From: Plantago elongata
Taxonomy: Eukaryota; Streptophyta; Magnoliopsida; Lamiales; Plantaginaceae
Assembly: GCA_036897095.1 (NCBI GenBank)
Contig: JAYMSP010001746.1
Span: forward strand, 1 to 29,206
Length of the DNA: 29,206 nucleotides
Direction: 5' to 3'
Under the pieces are notes generated by a model that ran no database searches, was not told the DNA's origin, and saw nothing but the letters and a program-made list of their open reading frames with translations. How positions within the stretch are numbered: position 1 is the first letter of the stretch; each line of letters begins with the position of its first letter. The position numbers and the translations under genes are program-made. Positions 1 to 10,300 of the stretch are shown in pieces.

Positions 1-42
1 GGGAAAAGGTTTAAAAAACCTTTTTCCCCCCCCCCCCCCCAA
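1..42. repeat. Imperfect palindrome followed by a poly(C) run
   Basis: The first 30 bases read as an imperfect inverted repeat (GGGAAAAGGTTT against AAACCTTTTTCCC) and run straight into about 16 consecutive C. I see no biological role. A hairpin plus a long homopolymer at a sequence edge is also what a sequencing or assembly artefact looks like. Confidence 0.5.
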
Positions 43-641
43 TGTAGGCTTTTACTTCGTTGTTATCTTGACCAACATAGAGCTGCAACTTTCGATCAGA
101 GGTCGCAAGACACATTATGTGTCAAATTGAAGTTCTAATATTTGTTTAAAGCCTAGAGTTAATTCTCATCACTATGAAAACTACTAGTTCAGTGAAGTGA
201 ACCCTGAGATCAGTCTCGAAAGACTTACCTAAGCTGAGTTTGGTTTACAAATCGTAATAAACAATAATGAAACTGGTAAAGTGTTTGTTTTCTTCGGCAA
301 CAAAAATGATGATATTAACTAACTAGAAAATAAATCAACTTAACTACGTTGATATGCGAGAGAAAATTATGGTGTGGTGATAGAAAACAAGTTATCTAGC
401 AGGAATCATGCAACAATAATATTGTAGATATACTCTAGTTGTCACTCGGACACGTCAAAATGATCATTAAATTGCTCTAGCGTTGATACATCAACCGTGT
501 AGTAAGCAGGGTAAGAAGGACTATGACAATGAACTAACGATAATTTGTTTTAAGAAACATAATATATTAGTGAAGGCGTCAATTCCACAAAGCTACAACT
601 AACATGATAATGTAGTTATTATTGTTTGCAACGAACATATA
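43..641. other. Non-coding AT-rich DNA, no feature recognised
   Basis: No open frame of coding quality, RNA gene or transposon terminus was seen here. It may be part of the transposon-derived DNA that follows, but nothing in the sequence proves that. Confidence 0.4.
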
Positions 642-643
642 TA

Positions 644-902
644 CTCCCTCCGTCCCATTTTGGATGTCTCGTATTTCATTTTGGGCTCTCTCAAATTCGT
701 TGTCCCTTTCTATATATTGTCATTTTTGTACCCCACAACTCAATATTATAATCAAAAGAGGCCAAATTGGTTGCATTAAAACCTGTGTCTGGCCCACAAA
801 CTTCATTTCACTATTTCACTTTCAATAAATATACATTAGTTAATTTGTTTCATTAAAACCTGTGCACGGTCGTACATGACATCGAAACTGGAACGGAGGG
901 AG
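644..902. mobile_element. Stowaway-like MITE (Tc1/mariner type)
   Basis: The left end reads CTCCCTCCGTCCCA and the right end GGAACGGAGGGAG, forming terminal inverted repeats of the Stowaway type. Both ends abut TA (642-643 and 903-904), the duplication expected of mariner-type transposition. The element is 259 bp, AT-rich and has no coding capacity, so it would have been moved in trans by a mariner transposase. The termini are well preserved, suggesting a relatively recent insertion. Confidence 0.85.
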
Positions 903-904
903 TA

Positions 905-1374
905 GTAAGCTAACTCAATATTTGTTTTGGGATAAAGGACCAACTGCTTAATCTATAATTAAATATGGAGTAGAAAACATCAAACATATATACATACACA
1001 TTTAATCCATAGAGCACAGTGTAAGTCACAACTTATATATATTGAATACATGAACTCTAGCTAGCATGCATATAATCCATCACCACTCTATAATTGGATA
1101 TTTTACTACTCCTGATATGCATAAACGTAATCAACATCATATATGAATATGCCATAAACATAATCAATACTAAAAATTAAGAATAAAGAGTTGATACAAT
1201 TTTACCTATTCGTGTCACAAGAGGTAGATAAAGAGTTAAATTACAAGAGAAAACCGATTTAATTGCCTCCAGTAATAGGTAGATAATTGGCTTGAGAGGT
1301 TTTAGGTGTTTTGAGAATAGAAAATTGTGAGAATGTACTAAAAAAACTTGAAAAAATTGGATATATATTGTGAA
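905..1374. other. AT-rich non-coding DNA
   Basis: Short open frames occur by chance but none has a recognisable domain. The segment may belong to the gypsy LTR read on the minus strand further right, whose far end I could not locate. Confidence 0.35.
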
Positions 1375-1996
1375 AAATGCATTTTTTGACCGAAAGCAGG
1401 CTGAAATTAGGCTCAAAACGCATCTAGCAACCCCATTGTACCGTACGCCAGTTCATTTGCTAGTCACATGGCATTTGCAAGGTGATGATGTTGTACGCCA
1501 ACCCTTCAAGATTTGGGTTTTTAGTTGCTTTGATGGTCTAAATGTTGGAATTTGAATATGGTTCCTTCTTAAAAGTTGTAGATCTTGCCTACGTGCGGAG
1601 ACCAAGACTAACTCATACTAAATTCATATTAAAAAGTTATGAAGAAAATGCGAAAGCTACTCCATCGTAGTTCGAATTTCGCGCGCTTTCACTTGAACGG
1701 CTCTAAAATCTTCGTCTGAACTCGAATCCATTTTAGTTTCGATCGATCAACTCTATTTTTTCAGCCTAATGTAAGGCCTTAATTGAATCCATTACAACAT
1801 TAATATGTAATGTGCCTATTGTCAATGCGATTTCACCAAATACCTCCAAAACACACAAAACACGAGGGCGCACAAAACTCTAATAAAACAACTATTAATA
1901 CACTTAAGGATGAATTCTAAAAAATAAATAAATCTTAAGGATGACAATGAGATGGTATAACAAGATAAAATGAGAGCATGTAAAATCGACTCATCA
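1375..1996 (-). mobile_element. Putative LTR of a Tat/Athila-like Ty3/gypsy element (start of 3' LTR)
   Basis: Read on the minus strand, a G/A-rich tract (TTGGGAAG) is followed at 1996 by TGATGAGTCGATTTTACAT. This resembles the polypurine tract and LTR start of plant Tat/Athila-type gypsy elements. Downstream text around 1560-1680 on the same strand (a block ending in a phrase about 'aagatctacaacttttaa') also looks like LTRs of this class. The far end of the LTR was not found, so the left limit is arbitrary. The assignment rests on family resemblance only. Confidence 0.4.
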
Positions 1997-3273
1997 AACT
2001 TCCCAATCCGAACCCTTGCTTGTCCTCAAGCAACATACTCTTTAAAAATCCTTGAAAAATAAAAAGACATGAAAATAGAAAAAGTCTAGCTCCCAAACTA
2101 CTGAGTCTACGATTGCGAGTAATATTCTCAAACAATGTAAGAGGTTTGAAATTAACTGATGTTCGCAGAAACACAAATCTAAGAAGTTAGTAAATAGAAC
2201 TTAAGTCTAACCCGGTAATTTCCCACATGCGAATCCTATGCAACTATCTCTCACATTCCTGGAAGTGTCCAGTAGGGATAATCACTCAAGAAATACAAGA
2301 ACATAAGTAAGGTGAGCCACATAACAAATTGACCTCAAATAACTCATGTATTGCCTCAATCAGTTGAGTCATATTTTTTTTTCTCACTCGTAACATCTTG
2401 GACCAATGTGATAGAATCATTCTCTTATATTATCAAAATTTGGCATTCATAGGCACATATGCTTATCAATCGGTCACATCTGGACTGTTTTAGTCTCACT
2501 GTTTTGGCAATGTTTATTTTACTGGAAGTCTGCACTTATGTGTGTGCCAGTTTGGTATACGCCCCCTTAACCTAGCGAACATATTAATTTTTAAGATCAC
2601 GTCGGTGTGTAGGTATTATTTGAAACACGACAAACACGATTAAAGGTGATAATGAGTACCACATATCCACTATGAGACATTAATCAAATCACCTGGGAGA
2701 ACAACTCAAAATAGCTGGCACATATTAATAAAACATCATATAGAATCCTCTTGGATTTGTTGATTAATTGAATGATGTAAAGCATGTTGTTCGTCATACC
2801 TAACTAACACACAGTACACATGATCATGTTGAGATGCAAATAGGGGAGTTTGACTTGCCGACTTACTCACACAAGTGCCGATACAATATGTTTTCCTCGG
2901 CTAAGGCCTTCTCATAGGCTTTTTGACTACATAACTAGAACAAAATTTCGATTTACAGGAGAAACAAACCTAACAAATCAATAACATGCCAACTACTAAT
3001 AATTAGAGATCAATAAAAAAGCATTACACAGGTTTAGTACATGCAACATACGCTCGACTTAGGAGACAAACTTAGACTCAACAGAAAATCACGCACACAT
3101 GGAAAGAAAAAGACACACATGATGAAGGGGGAAATACATACAAACACATATGACACAGACATACACGTCAACCACATATATGGATGAGTACAAGAAAGAT
3201 ACCTCCCTCCCTCCCCAAACCTAGACTAGTGATGTTCCCCAATGAATAGGCTAGAAAGAAATAAAGTTGAAAA
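1997..3273 (-). mobile_element. 3' non-coding region of a Tat/Athila-like gypsy element
   Basis: On the minus strand two phrases typical of the region between pol and the 3' LTR in these elements are visible: CTAGGTTTGGGGAGGGAGG (about 3209-3227) and CTTGAGGACAAGCAAGGG (about 2013-2030). No reverse transcriptase or integrase frame is present in the stretch itself. The remnant is cut at 3273 by the solo LTR 3274-4996 and probably continues beyond 4996. Confidence 0.45.
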
Positions 3274-4996
3274 TGTAGCGCCCTAATTTTTAATTTTTTT
3301 TTTATGAAAAATACAACTAGTGCTAGTACGTGAGCTTGAAAATCCAATTAACGAGCTTTACTTGAAAAATATAAAACATAGTTCGACGCTATATGCATCC
3401 TTTTACTTCACATGAAAACTCTCACTCTAATTCGTGGACTAGTGAAATATTGCAGCAAAACTTGAAAATCATAAAGCTTTAGTACAAAGTTTATAATGCA
3501 TGAACTTGAAAATGGTCTGAACATTTGTGGTAGCTAGTGATCATTGCTCTGGTAATGCTCCACTTAAAGCTCAGCTTCCACACCTAAAATTGATATTTAT
3601 AAAGGGGTCAGCCGTGACCTCCGACTGGGCAAACTCCATGCACGTGCCATGACTTAAGGATTCTATCTTTGCGTCTTTTACATCTTTTACTCTTGGCTTA
3701 ATGCAATGCAATCCTATAATCTGACCTTGAACAATGACTTGGCATTAACTTTGGTTCTTGTTTTTATTCGCGAGCTCACTTGTTATAGTAGGTTATACCG
3801 TAGCCTATGGTGGATATACATGATATGAAATGAATTACCCGTCTGAGTACTAGTACCCCTTCCCACTGTGAATAACATGAGTAACTTGAATATTTGACTT
3901 GGGCAACGTGGTGCTAAAGTTTTTTCTACGAGCCCGTTAAATGTTACATAATATTTAATTTGAATTCTATGACTTACATCATGTTAAGTGAATTTATGTT
4001 CCTAAACTCTAAACTAATGAATGAATTAGTGTTTGAAAAATGCAACATGAATATAAAACAGATACATTATTGATTGTCAGAAAAGTATATCATAAGGCAT
4101 AACAATCTAGTTAGTACCGAAACCAAATCATAATTCATGCAGCTGGTAAGTGTCTCACAAAACAGAATCATGGCCATGTTATTGTTTACTAACTACCAAA
4201 GAATGATTAATGCATAACTATATATTTGTGATGAAAACAACAATAATCCTCCACTGAGCAACTCATACATACAATACTGGTCATGAAAAGTTTATTGTTG
4301 ATTTAACTTCCTCTGAACATGATTACTTGATAACTCCATCTAATCAACTCGAATACAACGCCATACTACTATAGATACCCAGATTATGCCTAAACATGCC
4401 ATTAAATACGTGACCGAACAAATACATGTGATATAAATTATAATTCTTCAACTAACAATCCCTTAGCATGAGCTAATTTGAAGAATACTTGCAGAAATCA
4501 TTTCATACCATAAATAACAATAAACCACACAAGGTTTACATCATACGTTTAAGCATTTTGTGATGCAAGTCCTAGGGAAACTTGCCTGAAAAAAAATTAG
4601 CCAAATACGAGTGCAACAGAACCACACCAATCTGGATGGATGTTGGACCGTCCTCAGCTTCTTGTGACATAATACAAAGGTGATGACAATTTTGAAGGTG
4701 AATAAATTATGTAAGGATTGATAAGAGATGTGAGATTCCATATACTGACCCACGTTTGGTTTTATAAGAGAAGAAGAGTGTCTCGTCAAGTTTTGTAACT
4801 CAAGAAGAAGGGATTAATAATAGTAGTAAATGAAATAATTGGGTAGGCTTGAGTAAGAGGGTTGGGCTTGGTCCTGATAAAATTTGGGCCGAAGAGAAGG
4901 GACAAAAAAACCGGGCAAGGATCCACAAACTAAGCTCCGACATTCGGTTCGTTCTAATACATCTTAAATCGAAATACAAATTTTTGGGTTGTTACA
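3274..4996 (+). mobile_element. Solo LTR of a Ty3/gypsy element with GAAAA target duplication
   Basis: The segment begins TGTAGCGCCCTAATTTT and ends TTGGGTTGTTACA, giving TG...CA ends with a short inverted match TGTA/TACA. The five bases on the left (3269-3273) and right (4997-5001) are both GAAAA, a perfect 5-bp target duplication. No internal retrotransposon domain lies between the ends, so this is a 1.72-kb solo LTR, the usual product of recombination between the two LTRs of a full element. The TGTARCGCCC start matches the 3.2-kb chromovirus LTR at 25646 and the solo LTR at 9355 in style. It sits inside an older gypsy remnant. Confidence 0.85.
3596..3605 (+). promoter_or_regulatory. Possible TATA box of the solo LTR
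   Basis: TTTATAAAGG lies about 320 bp into the LTR and would mark the end of U3. It is a sequence match only; whether this solo LTR still starts transcripts is unknown. Confidence 0.4.
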
Positions 4997-5599
4997 GAAA
5001 ATGTACTTTCCTGAAACGCGTGATTGTTGCTATACATTATCGAATGAGAAGGAATTCCTTGCATCCTTCCTGTCAAGATGAACGATTTCGTAGCCATGCT
5101 TAGCTCCTCGCCTCATGTTTCCTATGACTACTCTTTACAAACTACCATGGGATAAATAGAAAAACTAATATAAAACGGTAATCAAAAGAAAAATAAAAAC
5201 GATAAATGGGGTTGAAACTTCCTGGCCAGTCTCGCGTGTGAGCTAGGGCTAGTATGTATGGAACACTGTAATGTAGGGAACAAAAAGTGAATCCGATGGT
5301 GTCATCTGAGTAGTATCATTTGTTTGCTCCATCTCCAAATAATCAGAAACGGGTGGTTCAGTTTCCTCGTAGGTTGCTTTGGCGGACATTTCCTCCCCAT
5401 GACTAATTAATCGTCAAAATTCTCACAAACTTCTTCAACCGAAGCATGTTTTCTTCTTCAGTTACAATGGTGGTGGTGGTAGTGGTAACAAAAATTAGGT
5501 TCAACTTCGAAGTCAGATTTCTCTTCCTCATGGTTATCAACGTCTTCAGATTTTCCTCCATAAAGCACATCATATACTCTCATTAGAAAACCAAGACCT
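4997..5599 (-). other. Probable continuation of the interrupted gypsy remnant
   Basis: This follows the right GAAAA duplication of the solo LTR, so before that insertion it was contiguous with the DNA left of 3274. On the minus strand about 5590-5480 reads as a Glu/Asp-rich stretch without a recognised domain, broken by stops. A short (TGG)n tract lies at 5467-5485. No gene is supported. Confidence 0.3.
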
Positions 5600-6603
5600 G
5601 GATGGAAAAAAGTAATATGTTAAAAAATAAGAAAAATGAAAAAAAAGGAATTGATATTGGTACTGGGTGGTACTGGACTTTTGTTAGTGTTTTGTTTGTT
5701 AAGATAGTTAGGCATTATTGTTATAGAGCAGAATTGAGGTATTATATCTTTGTTCTCCTGGATCAACAATATGTTTCTTTACTAGCTTCTTCTGTACCTG
5801 GATGGCTGATTGGTTGTTCTTGGTATTGGTATACCTATGGGTTTGGTGTGGATCTTGTATAGGTCTAACTTTTTAGTATAGAGGTATTTTGGATATTTTT
5901 GTTATCTCAGGCTGACAAATTCACTTCTGCTCGGACATACTTTGAGGTGCATTGCAGTTTCTTTGGTGAAGACTTGCTCTATGGATTTCAGGCTGCATCA
6001 GTATAAAAACTTGCCTTGTCAGGCTTTGAAGCTGTATTTGTATCATCTTTGGATTGTTCAAAACACTGTTATTGCTTACTTAGATTTGGTTATCTCTGCA
6101 GTGTATTATTTTTGGCAGAGTCGTCAGATTTCTCCTTGTAATAGTAAGATAGGCTGCTTACTATGTTGGTTACTCCCTGCACTTTGCTTGTTATTGATAG
6201 ATTATGCTAATCTTGGTCATTGTTTGATTACAAGTGCTGGTTTGGAGGTCGAACCTGTAGGGTTTAAGTGTTATGAGCTTCTTTGTCCTTGTATTTGGCT
6301 AGTTTCTAGTTATCAACATTGTAATCTGCCCAAGAAGGCCACTTTTTGTAATGGCTCTTTCAAGCCCCCATGAATATATTTGCCCCTCCCCATTTACTTT
6401 GTGTGCAATCCCATAAGGAACATCATATGTTACTTGTTTAGTTACCCTCGAGCTAATGGATATCTTCTCCTTTTGGTTGTAATACTACCATTAACTTTCG
6501 GGTGGACTTTGTTCAGACATACTAGAAAATGCAGTGTCTACATTTCTTTTGCTATCTTAGTCGACCGTTGGGGGAGCTTACCCCTTTATTTAAAAAAAAA
6601 AAA
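5600..6603 (+). mobile_element. Possible 5'-truncated LINE-like 3' end with poly(A) tail
   Basis: The segment is T/G-rich, has an open frame of 143 codons (5942-6373) and ends in a run of 12 A preceded by CCTTTATTT at 6580-6602. Part of the frame (LVISAVYYFWQSRQ, near 6085-6125) resembles the Tyr-x-x-Trp stretch near the end of plant LINE ORF2 proteins. No zinc-finger cysteines are preserved and I found no convincing target duplication, so another retroposon is possible. Confidence 0.3.
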
Positions 6604-7212
6604 GAAGAAGTCCTTGATCGAATCCTCAAATTGTCGAGGAGTCAAATCCATGATTGATCCACCATCTGACTCTATCCACCATTTCTTGGCACTCACTAGT
6701 TATATTTGTGTAGAAAATCCACATTACCCTTTTCAATGACAAACCATGGTTTTATGCCTTTGTTGCAGCTCTTTGTCCGGCGGTGACATTAGTCCCACCT
6801 TAGTCTAACACTCGAATAATATCAAACAATATGATAGAGACAACTAGGCACATGGTGTAGTCAAGCCGTAGAGCATATTCAGGACAACCAATGGTCAGAT
6901 TCTACAAGATTATCTGTCTTGTAGTACGATCGGTAGCCTCTTAGTGATGATCAAATCCCATAGTGCGTCGGACCCTGGATAGGGAAAAATCTCTTTGTCG
7001 TTGAGGCATTATGGCCTGTGGAGCTAATTGTGCCTTAGAACGCACAATGACATAAATGCCATATCTTTATATTAATAAACTGTTTTTTAAACATTATGAA
7101 ATGTCATATTTTTTTAATACTTACACGAGTTTTAGATATGCACGTCGATTACACTATGTAAAATAAAATGAAATGTTTTATTAGACTTGTATTTTGTGGT
7201 AATTTCAATAGA
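6604..7212. other. Upstream intergenic DNA of cpSRP54
   Basis: No coding frame or transposon end is recognisable. A short inverted repeat (CTACAAGATTA...TCTTGTAG, about 6902-6923) is present. There is no clear TATA box at a sensible distance from the cpSRP54 start, so its promoter may be TATA-less or lie in this AT-rich stretch. Confidence 0.35.
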
Positions 7213-7263
7213 ATGAGGTATATGTGTACATATTTGAACATGGTAACCCCCGAAAGAAGATAG
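7213..7263 (+). promoter_or_regulatory. Potential upstream ORF in the cpSRP54 leader
   Basis: ATG codons at 7213, 7222 and 7240 share one frame that ends with TAG at 7261-7263, giving at most 16 codons. They lie 69 bases or more before the main ATG at 7332 and in another frame. If transcription starts upstream of 7213 or 7240, this uORF would be scanned first and could reduce translation of cpSRP54. The transcription start is unknown. Confidence 0.3.
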
Positions 7264-7331
7264 GCTCCCAACTCCATTCGGATATAGATAAAAGAAAGAA
7301 AATCCAATCCGGAAGGAAGAAGCAATCCCCA

Positions 7332-10300
7332 ATGGTGATGATGATGGAGGCCTCTTTCTCAACAGCTTCCCTTTCCCGCCATTTTCCCATCTGCTGCAGG
7401 TCTTCGTCTTCTTCTTCTTCCTTCCAGCAGCAGCATCTCTCCTTTTCCTATCGAAACTCTTCTTCCACAGTGAGTCGATCATAATTCAACCCCAGTTTTT
7501 TTTATTCTTCTTCTTCTTATTATTATTTTGAGTTTAATTACATCAATCGATTTTCTTATGCAGAGACAAGTACGGAGTGTAATTAGTTACAGAAATGGTG
7601 GTGGCAGAGTGAGACGAAGTAGGGATATGATGATTGTTAGAGCTGAAATGTTTGGTCAGCTAACCACTGGCCTCGAACAAGCTTGGAACAAGCTCAAGGG
7701 TGAAGGTAATTTCTTCTTCTGTCGTTTGAGACGGTTTCTAAATAATTACCAAAAATCATAGACTTTGTGCAAAAAGAGGGAGAAGAAAGTGTATTAGGGA
7801 AAAACACTTGTTATTTTGTGGTTGGTTCCTCAATAAAAGAGTGAATAAAGAGATAGTGCGAAGTTGAAATTGGAACGGAGGGAGGGAGGGAGTATTTAGT
7901 TTTACATTTTCCAAAATTTTGCAGAATTTCCAAGTGAATAGCAACTGTTGATTCCATGTTGAACCACAACCTGGTTTTTCCCCCATTTTCTCTATAACCA
8001 GCCTTAGTTTGATGCGCCTAGCAGCCAACACTTGGGTGGGTGGACTGGTGGTGCTTTTCTTTGTTATGTCTAAGAATTTAATTGACCCCAAGAATTTGTC
8101 ATGTAAGGCTAATTTTTTAAAAATATGTCGGACGGGATGCGATAGAACACTGACTTAACTGGTGTTTAGGAAACCTATGAGATTTATGCCGGTCTATGAT
8201 TTGAATGTAAGAAAAAGTAATAGATAATTGCTGGTGTTGTTATTGTTGTTGTGGTGGTGTGCACTTTAGTCTTCTTTATGAGTTACAAAAAAAAAAGAAA
8301 GAAAAAAAAACACTAAGTGTTTCTTCATGCAACATTTGCTATGATTCAGAGGTTTTGACCAAAGAAAACATGATGGAGCCTATGAGAGATATACGGAGAG
8401 CTCTTCTGGAAGCTGATGTAAGTTGTCTAAAAAACACAGAGATGTGATAAGAATTTACCATCCTTGTTTTGTGCCTTAGGCTGTTTCACATTTACAGGTT
8501 AGCCTTCCTGTTGCTAGAAGATTTGTTCAGTCAGTAACCGATCAAGCAATTGGTACTGGAGTAACTCGAGGAGTTCGCCCAGATCAGCAATTGGTTAAGG
8601 TATTCTTATGGTACTAAACTTCCTCCTCAAGTTTGTGTAATACCTAGTGTTGTTGCCTTTCTCCTCTGGATTTTCCACTGTAAATCTTGTGTATGCTTGT
8701 CTTGTTTGCTTATTCTACTTATCCATCTACATTGGCATGTTCCTTCAAGAAACTACATTACAAAGAGGTCTTGTTTGCATGTTGGGCATAACCAATTTTA
8801 GTATTGTTGCACTGTACTAATAATAGTACACCCTTTTAAACCGTTAGATCATCGATTCAGTCTCGTCCATTGAATTATTGTTTATGCGATGGGATGTCGC
8901 ACTGATAATAACGTTGCGCTATGTCGCAATATAATTAAATAAACCTTTTTAATTATTAAACTTTATTTCATTATAGTAAATCAATTACTTCATTTTAATG
9001 TAAAAAATATTTTCTATCTTCTCCATTGACCGAAACCCGACAACCACCACCGTAATCCGGCGACCACCTTAGTAACACCGGAATCCGACTACCACCTCGG
9101 GCACCACGCTATCCGACAACCTTAGGCACCACCGAAATCCGACAACCACCGAAATTCAACATCCACTAAAAAATTAATGAGTTTAGATGATGTATCATGC
9201 ACCAGAATCCAACATCCACTATGTTTCAGTAGGCATGGCCGGACTCTGTAAAAAATCAAGTATGTGAAGAAACTCAATAAGCAATGCTGCAACAATGTTA
9301 CTATTATGATGCAGCATTTCATTGAGGATCTCAAGTAAAAACGATGATTCTCGCTGTTACGCCCCAAAACCAAAATAAAGATTTTGACTAATTTTCAAAA
9401 GACGCGACCGGCCGTGTATCGTAAGATGGTCTTACGCCAACACGAAGCCTCACAAACAATACATAAACATAACAATTGCGGAAGTAAAGACTTTAAAAAC
9501 AACTGTGTCCAAAAGTACAGTATCAGAGCGACTCTAAGCTGAAATAACAAAGGTCAGTAAAACTACAAGTCTAAAAAACTCGAATAAAATAACACCCAGG
9601 TCTGAATAAAAGAGAATTCTAACAATAGTTAACTCGAACTCCAAGCAACAATCTAACTTTGCTCGTCCTGTAATTCTAACAATAGCTAACTCGAACTCCA
9701 AGCAACAATCTAACTTTGCTCGTCCTGTTGATCGTCTGAAAAAGGAGGGTGTAAGGGTGAGTTCCCGACACTTCCACTCGGATCAAGTAGTGTCATTTAA
9801 AAGTACGTACATATATATTCAATAATATCACACATATACAAAAGTTGCATGGCATAGAACGTGACATTACGGCTCAAGAAACATGATCCTATGGCCACTA
9901 GTATAAGTCTGGTGACACAGAGGTTGGCTCACGTAACATAAACATAATCACCAACAAAGCAGTAACATAACATAGGGGAGTACACCAGCCAGACAATTCC
10001 CCGAAGGGTACATAACAATTCACAGACATATATGAGAGCTCAAACATGACATTTATCCATGCATTTGTACAAAACGTTTATATTCATCACACACATAAAA
10101 AAATACAATTTTGGGTACACACTTAATCCTTATAAAAGTCTATTTATATCAAATCCCATAACTCAATATAATAGAAGTAGTTTGCAATCATAAAACAATA
10201 CTACATATAGTAATAATACGAAAATAGAAGCTTCGGTGTCAAGAAATCCTCCTACCTTAGACGACTTAACTCGATTACTCGAATTCACCAAACACGATCG

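Noticed and set aside
4849-5103. 84-codon frame across the right end of the solo LTR
   Set aside because: It crosses the defined LTR border at 4996 and so cannot be an ancestral gene; it has no domain.
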